Source: Candidatus Vecturithrix granuli (lineage in GTDB: Bacteria; Moduliflexota; Moduliflexia; Moduliflexales; Moduliflexaceae). From it: a stretch of 64,000 nt of DNA. The stretch is from contig DF820468.1 in the NCBI GenBank assembly GCA_000739535.1, positions 171,027-235,026 on the forward strand. Direction: 5' to 3'. The stretch's first letter is position 1. Each line of letters begins with the position of its first letter. Shown here one piece after another: positions 60,279-64,000 of the stretch. Made by a program: the position numbers and the translations under genes. Under the pieces are notes generated by a model. The model saw only the letters and a list, made by a program, of their open reading frames with translations. It did not search any database and was not told where the DNA came from.

Positions 60279-61133
60279 ATGACTTTACGCACACGTAAAC
60301 GTATAAAAATGGGCATCACCTATTTTGTCTGTCTGGTGGTGCTGTTTATTACACTCTTTCCGATTTATTGGATGTTCCTGGTTTCGATGCGCAACAGGGT
60401 CGAAATTTTTGACAGCAAGCCAAAGCTCTATCAGACCACGTTTTTCACCGAAAACTATACTAAACCTTTCCTCGAAGGGGTCTATGGTCGGTATCTCTGG
60501 AATTCCGTGATCATCGCCACGTGCAATACGGTGATTGTGACAGGATTGGCGATCTTAGCCACGTATTCCTTTTCCCGATTTCCGATCAAAGGCTACCATC
60601 ATCTGTTTTTCTGGACCATTACGAATCGCATGGCGCCCCCGGCCGCCTTTATCTTGCCCCTCTATCTGCTGTTCAATACGATTGGGAAAACTATCGGCAT
60701 CCAGATGATTGACTCGCGATGGGGCCTAATTTTGCTCTACTGTGTACCGAATCTGCCTTTTGCGATCTGGTTATTGAAAGGGATGATCGACGCGATTCCG
60801 GACGCCCTGGATGAAGCCGCGCTGATTGACGGCGCCGGCATGTGGCAAATCCTCTGGTATATTATTATTCCCACGGCCAAACCCGGGATTGCAATTACGG
60901 CTATTTTGACCTGGATTTTTAGCTGGAATGAATACATTTTTGCCTCGATTTTGACCAGTGTGAACGCGCGTACCATTACCACTGGTTTAGCCGGATTTGT
61001 GACGGTCGTCGGAGTCGAATGGGGACAAATGGCGGCGGTCTCTGTCGTGAGCTTATTACCAGCCATCATCTTTTTAGGTTATATCCAAAAATACATTGTC
61101 GCCGGACTCACGTTTGGCGCGGTGAAAGAGTAA
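60279..61133 (+). CDS. Sugar ABC transporter permease (MalG-type), second importer
   Basis: A 284-residue permease: basic start MTLRTRKRIK, first helix GITYFVCLVVLFITLFPIYWMFLVSMR, EAA loop DEAALIDGAGMWQILWYIIIPTAKPG and a VAGLTFGAVKE end. It is the partner of the permease at 59252. The AGGAGA site is only three bases from the ATG, which is short; an internal ATG at 60309 would remove the basic leader and is less likely. Confidence 0.9.
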   Translation: MTLRTRKRIKMGITYFVCLVVLFITLFPIYWMFLVSMRNRVEIFDSKPKLYQTTFFTENYTKPFLEGVYGRYLWNSVIIATCNTVIVTGLAILATYSFSRFPIKGYHHLFFWTITNRMAPPAAFILPLYLLFNTIGKTIGIQMIDSRWGLILLYCVPNLPFAIWLLKGMIDAIPDALDEAALIDGAGMWQILWYIIIPTAKPGIAITAILTWIFSWNEYIFASILTSVNARTITTGLAGFVTVVGVEWGQMAAVSVVSLLPAIIFLGYIQKYIVAGLTFGAVKE

Positions 61134-61138
61134 GGTGG

Positions 61139-61216
61139 AAGCGACTAAAGTGACTCAAACGACTAAAGTTGGACGTCTTCCAACTTTTTAGTTGTTTGAG
61201 TCACTTTAGTCGCTTT
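61139..61216. repeat. AAGCGACTAAAGTGACTCAAA inverted repeat
   Basis: A stem of about 32 bp with arms starting AAGCGACTAAAGTGACTC and ending GAGTCACTTTAGTCGCTT. It fills the gap between the permease gene and the small membrane-protein gene, ending 5 bp before its ATG. Confidence 0.8.
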
Positions 61217-61221
61217 ATATT

Positions 61222-61392
61222 ATGGGCTTTTTACCATTTGAAACAACAGCGGGAGATCGGGTATTTGTCAGTGCGATGACAACAATAGCGATTCATTTGC
61301 TGTGGCTGCGTTTTGTTGAGCAACTGCTGCCGATCTGGGTCGCCACGCTTCTGTGTGTGATGCTGGGGATACTTATTTTTAAAAAAGGGTAA
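61222..61392 (+). CDS. Small membrane protein of the importer operon (56 aa)
   Basis: A 56-residue frame, too short for most ORF cut-offs, starting MGFLPFETTAGDRVF. It has two hydrophobic helices (VSAMTTIAIHLLWLRFV and LLPIWVATLLCVMLGILIF) and ends KKG. It sits directly after the second MalG-type permease gene on the same strand. Small two-helix proteins are found at this place in other sugar importer operons, so it may be an accessory transporter subunit; I infer this from position. No ribosome-binding site is obvious because an inverted repeat abuts the start. Confidence 0.6.
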   Translation: MGFLPFETTAGDRVFVSAMTTIAIHLLWLRFVEQLLPIWVATLLCVMLGILIFKKG

Positions 61393-61455
61393 CCAAACAT
61401 CCAAGATTCAGTGAAAGTTCAGGTACGTGTTTGAAGTAGAGGTAACTATTAGCAA

Positions 61456-61504
61456 CCCTCACCCTTGACCCCTCTCCCAAAGGGCGAGGGTCCAGGGGTG
61501 AGGG
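61456..61504. repeat. CCCTCACCCTTGACCCCTC inverted repeat before the first zinc dehydrogenase
   Basis: CCCTCACCCTTGA pairs with TCCAGGGGTGAGGG around a CTCCCAAAGGGCGAG centre. It ends at the AAGGAG site of the next gene. Same family as 16415, 40917 and 52393. Confidence 0.75.
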
Positions 61505-61518
61505 AAGGAGAATTAATT

Positions 61519-62571
61519 ATGCAAAAAATTAAAGCTGCTGTGATGCATGGGATTGATGATGTGCGGATTGATGAAGTTGATTTTCCTCAGATGAAAGCCG
61601 GCGAAGTGCTAATTAAAATGAAATCGGTCGGCGTGTGCGGTTCTGATGTGCACTATTACAAACACGGCAAAATCGGTTCATATATTGTGAAAAAACCGAT
61701 GATTTTAGGGCATGAGTGCGCCGGGGAAATCGTTGAGGTCGCCAGCGACGTGAAAAATTTCAAACCCGGCGACCGCGTGGCGATTGAACCGGGTTATACC
61801 TGCCGCAGATGCGTGTATTGCAAAACCGGCCGTTATAATCTCTGCCCTGACGTGACTTTTATGGCGACTCCGCCAATTGACGGGGCATACATAGAATACG
61901 TGGCCTGGCCGTCAGATTTTGTCTTCCACCTGCCCGATAATATGACTTACGATCATGGCGCCCTCATGGAGCCGCTGGCGGTCGGAATGCACGCTGTGCG
62001 CCGCAGCCGTTTGAAACCAGGCGAACCAGTGCTTATTTTAGGCGCCGGTACGATCGGCTTAGTCACCCTTCTCTCGGCTAAAGCTGCCGGAGCCGGAGAA
62101 ATTGTCGTCGCGGATCTGGAAGACATTCGTTTGAATATGGCGCAAAAACTGGGCGCAACCAAAATCATCAATGCGAGCAAGGAAAATACAGTTGAGGTTA
62201 TCAAAGATTTCACGCACGGCTTTGGCATGGAAGTGGTCTTTGAAACTGCCGGGTCTGTGCCGACAACCCAACAAACCATCGAACTCGCGGCGCGCGGCGG
62301 ACGCATTGTGTGGGTCGGCCTGGCGGGCGAAGATCGCTTCCCGATGCCGGTCTTGCAGGCGATTGATAAAGAGTTGGATATTATGGGTATTTTCCGCTAT
62401 GCCAATGTCTATCCTTATGCCATTCAGTTGGTCAGTACCGGTCGCATGAATATTGATCCGCTCGTCACCCATCGTTATAACCTGGAAAATGTTAAAGAAG
62501 CTCTTGAAGTTGCGTATGAACGCCGCGACGGCGCGGTGAAAGTTATGATAGACATTGAAGGCAAAGCGTAA
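61519..62571 (+). CDS. Zinc-dependent polyol dehydrogenase (sorbitol/xylitol dehydrogenase-like)
   Basis: A 350-residue medium-chain zinc dehydrogenase. Catalytic zinc ligands lie in GVCGSDVHYYKHGKIG (Cys) and GHECAGEI (His-Glu); VHYYxHGxIG is the sorbitol/xylitol dehydrogenase signature. Four structural-zinc cysteines are seen in TCRRCVYCKTGRYNLC. The NAD site is LILGAGTIGLVTLLSAKAAG, with an Asp-containing VADLE following. It would oxidise a polyol brought in by the adjacent importers. ATG 61519 with AAGGAG is used; the longer frame reads through a repeat. Confidence 0.92.
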   Translation: MQKIKAAVMHGIDDVRIDEVDFPQMKAGEVLIKMKSVGVCGSDVHYYKHGKIGSYIVKKPMILGHECAGEIVEVASDVKNFKPGDRVAIEPGYTCRRCVYCKTGRYNLCPDVTFMATPPIDGAYIEYVAWPSDFVFHLPDNMTYDHGALMEPLAVGMHAVRRSRLKPGEPVLILGAGTIGLVTLLSAKAAGAGEIVVADLEDIRLNMAQKLGATKIINASKENTVEVIKDFTHGFGMEVVFETAGSVPTTQQTIELAARGGRIVWVGLAGEDRFPMPVLQAIDKELDIMGIFRYANVYPYAIQLVSTGRMNIDPLVTHRYNLENVKEALEVAYERRDGAVKVMIDIEGKA

Positions 62572-62580
62572 ATCAGACAG

Positions 62581-62614
62581 AAAAACCGGGTTTTTGACAA
62601 AAACCCGGTTTTTT
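62581..62614 (+). terminator. AAAAACCGGGTTTTT hairpin terminator
   Basis: A perfect stem AAAAACCGGGTTTTT with AAAAACCCGGTTTTTT around GAC, starting 10 bp after the stop codon of the dehydrogenase and ending in a T-run. It has the same design as 757 and 49969. Confidence 0.65.
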
Positions 62615-62640
62615 CATGCACAACTGACTTATAAGCAGGA

Positions 62641-62742
62641 CTGTTAAGTTCTGGGTATGTTCCTCATCTCGACTTCGCTCGATGAGCGAAAACCCGGACG
62701 TCGAGCGAAGTCGAGACGCTATTTTCGATGAGAACTTAACAG
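62641..62742. repeat. CTGTTAAGTTCT inverted repeat with TCGACTTCGCTCGA core before the second dehydrogenase
   Basis: Outer arms CTGTTAAGTTCT and AGAACTTAACAG enclose CTCATCTCGACTTCGCTCGA and the complementary TCGAGCGAAGTCGAGA. It ends about 15 bp before the AGGAG site of the gene at 62770. Confidence 0.8.
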
Positions 62743-62769
62743 CCCTGTGGGTTATAGGAGAAGATATTT

Positions 62770-63807
62770 ATGAAAGGTGTATTATTACCCGGTCAACGTC
62801 AAGTCAAATTCAAAGAATTTCCAGTTCCAGAGCCAGGACATGGGCAGGTGCTGGTGAAAATGAAAGCTTCGTCAATTTGCGGCAGCGATATTCGCGCCAT
62901 CTATCGTGAACACCTCGGCAAAGGCCCTGAAGCTTATCAAAATGTGATTGCCGGTCATGAGCCGTGCGGGCAGATTGAAAAAGTCGGCCCGGGCTGTAAA
63001 CGTTTCAAAGCCGGCGATCGCGTCATTATCTATCATATCAGCGGCTGCGGTGTGTGTTGGGACTGTCGTCATGGCTATATGATTAGCTGCACGTCGCCGC
63101 TTCGCGCCGCGTATGGCTGGCAGCGTGACGGCGGTCACGCCGATTATCTGCTGGCTGAAGAAAATACCTGCGTCGCCTTACCGGATGCGTTAAGTTTTGT
63201 GGATGGCGCGTTGGTCGCCTGCGGTTTCGGAACAGTCTATGAAGCCTTACAGCGTGTGGATGTGTCCGGCCGCGATAAAGTCCTGGTAACTGGCATGGGA
63301 CCGGTAGGTATGGCTGCCGGCTTACTTGCTAAAGCCATGGGCGCAACTTATGTTGTAGGAGTGGATATCTCTGAAGCGCGCTTGAGCTTTTCGAAAGAGG
63401 TTCAGGCGGTTGATGATATTGTTGTGTCAGATGATCAGGCCATCAAGCGTCTGCATGAGATGACCGACAGTCACGGCTTTGAAGTCTCGATTGATTGTTC
63501 CGGTTCTCCGGCAGCCCGTCATCTGGCTCTGGAAGGTACGCGCCGCTGGGGTCGCTGTGTGATGGTGGGCGAAGGCAATACCATCAATTTTGATGTCAGC
63601 CATCTGTTGATTCATCGTCAGATTACCATGTACGGTTCGTGGGTGACAAGTCTCGGGCATATCGAAGATCTGGTAGAACGTCTGGTACGCTGGAATTTAC
63701 ACCCGGAAGTCACTGTCAGCCATCGTTTTACGCTGGATCAGGCTGAAGAAGCCTATCGTGTCGCCGACGCCGGACAGAGCGGAAAAGTTTGCATTGTGAT
63801 GGAGTAA
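62770..63807 (+). CDS. Zinc-dependent alcohol/polyol dehydrogenase (L-iditol 2-dehydrogenase-like)
   Basis: A 345-residue medium-chain dehydrogenase. [15 protein letters not shown] gives the catalytic Cys, [18 protein letters not shown] the His-Glu pair, and [16 protein letters not shown] the structural-zinc cysteines. The NAD(P) loop is [21 protein letters not shown] followed by VVGVDIS. It differs clearly from the dehydrogenase at 61519, lacking the YYxHG motif, so it likely takes another alcohol or polyol. AGGAG lies about nine bases before the ATG. Confidence 0.9.
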   Translation: MKGVLLPGQRQVKFKEFPVPEPGHGQVLVKMKASSICGSDIRAIYREHLGKGPEAYQNVIAGHEPCGQIEKVGPGCKRFKAGDRVIIYHISGCGVCWDCRHGYMISCTSPLRAAYGWQRDGGHADYLLAEENTCVALPDALSFVDGALVACGFGTVYEALQRVDVSGRDKVLVTGMGPVGMAAGLLAKAMGATYVVGVDISEARLSFSKEVQAVDDIVVSDDQAIKRLHEMTDSHGFEVSIDCSGSPAARHLALEGTRRWGRCVMVGEGNTINFDVSHLLIHRQITMYGSWVTSLGHIEDLVERLVRWNLHPEVTVSHRFTLDQAEEAYRVADAGQSGKVCIVME

Positions 63808-63814
63808 CTCCTTT

Positions 63815-63988
63815 GCAACTACAAGGATTCCTCATAAGCAAGGATTTTTTATTCCTGGTTATGTGAAATCCCTGTAGTTTCCGTACGCCGGGTGAGCGCA
63901 AGCTCATGATAGCTCCTATGAAAATGTAGCGCGAAACTCCAGTTTCGCGCATTCGTTGACAGCCGCGAAACTGGAGTTTCGCGGTACA
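63815..63988. repeat. Composite repeat: ACTACAAGGATT element joined to a CGCGAAACTCCAGTTTCGCG element
   Basis: 63815-63882 is copy 5 of the ACTACAAGGATT family (GCAACTACAAGGATTCC arm). 63925-63988 is copy 4 of the TGTACCGCG palindrome family. The linker read on the minus strand contains ATAGGAGCTATCATGAGC and CTCACCCGGCG, the same kind of linker that joins the two families at 942-989. The unit is inverted relative to 855-1052, so it may lead into a minus-strand gene whose 5' part is not visible; no gene was found in 63808-64000. Confidence 0.75.
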
Positions 63989-64000
63989 TCTGATTTTCAT

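Noticed and set aside
63728..64000. 90-codon minus-strand ORF at the window end as a gene
   Set aside because: It translates the two repeat families and then runs antisense into the dehydrogenase gene.
1..64000. tRNA or rRNA genes
   Set aside because: No segment with cloverleaf-like arms and a TTCGANTC-type loop, and no conserved rRNA stretch, was noticed on either strand. A covariance-model scan would be decisive.

Overview
The window is bacterial chromosome from an organism with a diderm-type (Gram-negative) layout: lipoproteins with lipoboxes, periplasmic solute-binding proteins, sigma70-like TTGACA boxes and strong AGGAG ribosome-binding sites. No rRNA, tRNA, CRISPR array or phage/plasmid backbone was seen. 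The mix of carbohydrate ABC importers, a giant WD40-GTPase-TIR protein, CHAT/STAND proteins, a CheB-CheR-PAS fusion and many dispersed inverted repeats resembles large genomes of filamentous uncultured bacteria such as candidate phylum KSB3 (Modulibacteria). That placement is inferred from gene content and cannot be proved from the window.

Layout. (1) 1-7.3 kb: end of an unrecognised gene, a trans-editing AlaX protein, two small lipoproteins, a stand-alone cyclic-nucleotide-binding protein, a HEAT-repeat/formylglycine-generating-enzyme-like fusion and a short periplasmic binding-like protein. (2) 7.4-14.0 kb, minus strand: a sugar operon with GntR/HutC regulator, binding protein, two permeases, FGGY kinase and SIS-domain isomerase. 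(3) 14.5-18.6 kb: a GT-C-like membrane protein, an orphan PEP-synthase/PPDK N-terminal-like domain, and an M16 peptidase gene cut off by an IS630-type transposase fragment. (4) 18.9-31.0 kb: a defence/conflict island. It holds a three-gene ABC-3C system (REase-like nuclease, middle component, DUF3732 SMC-like ATPase), then a trypco2-like protein with a CHAT protease-STAND ATPase-TPR protein. These converge on a subtilisin-like protease whose Cys-rich tail motif recurs in a tail-anchored protein nearby, with an HExxH membrane protein between them. (5) 31.1-35.6 kb: flavodoxin-like protein, MNT-HEPN fusion, the UPF0261 (Tm-1-like) and PEP-hydrolase-family pair, and a RAYT transposase whose 3' end merges into a 52-bp REP array. 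(6) 35.6-46.2 kb, minus strand: a 1.7-kaa WD40(x22)-GTPase-zinc ribbon-TIR protein, a CheB-CheR-PAS fusion coupled to a PAS-HisKA_2 kinase, and a STAS protein. (7) 46.5-49.7 kb: a GT-C-like membrane protein with a TPR tail. (8) 50.0-63.8 kb: a sugar-alcohol cluster. A xylulokinase-like kinase and an SDR on the minus strand diverge from two ABC importers, a mannitol-dehydrogenase-family enzyme, a 56-aa membrane protein and two zinc dehydrogenases.

How the genes work together. The sugar regions take up carbohydrates through CUT1-type importers (binding protein plus two permeases). None of the three importer sets carries an ATPase gene here, so a shared MsmX/UgpC-like ATPase elsewhere is implied. 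In the polyol cluster the dehydrogenases would oxidise sugar alcohols to ketoses and the kinase would phosphorylate a ketose. In the defence island, sensor/ATPase proteins appear coupled to nuclease or protease effectors.

The second notable property is repeat architecture. More than a dozen long inverted repeats, in several unrelated sequence families, sit immediately 5' of a ribosome-binding site or start codon. A different hairpin family with GAAACCGGGTTTTT arms sits just 3' of stop codons. The RAYT gene is a plausible agent for at least one of these families.
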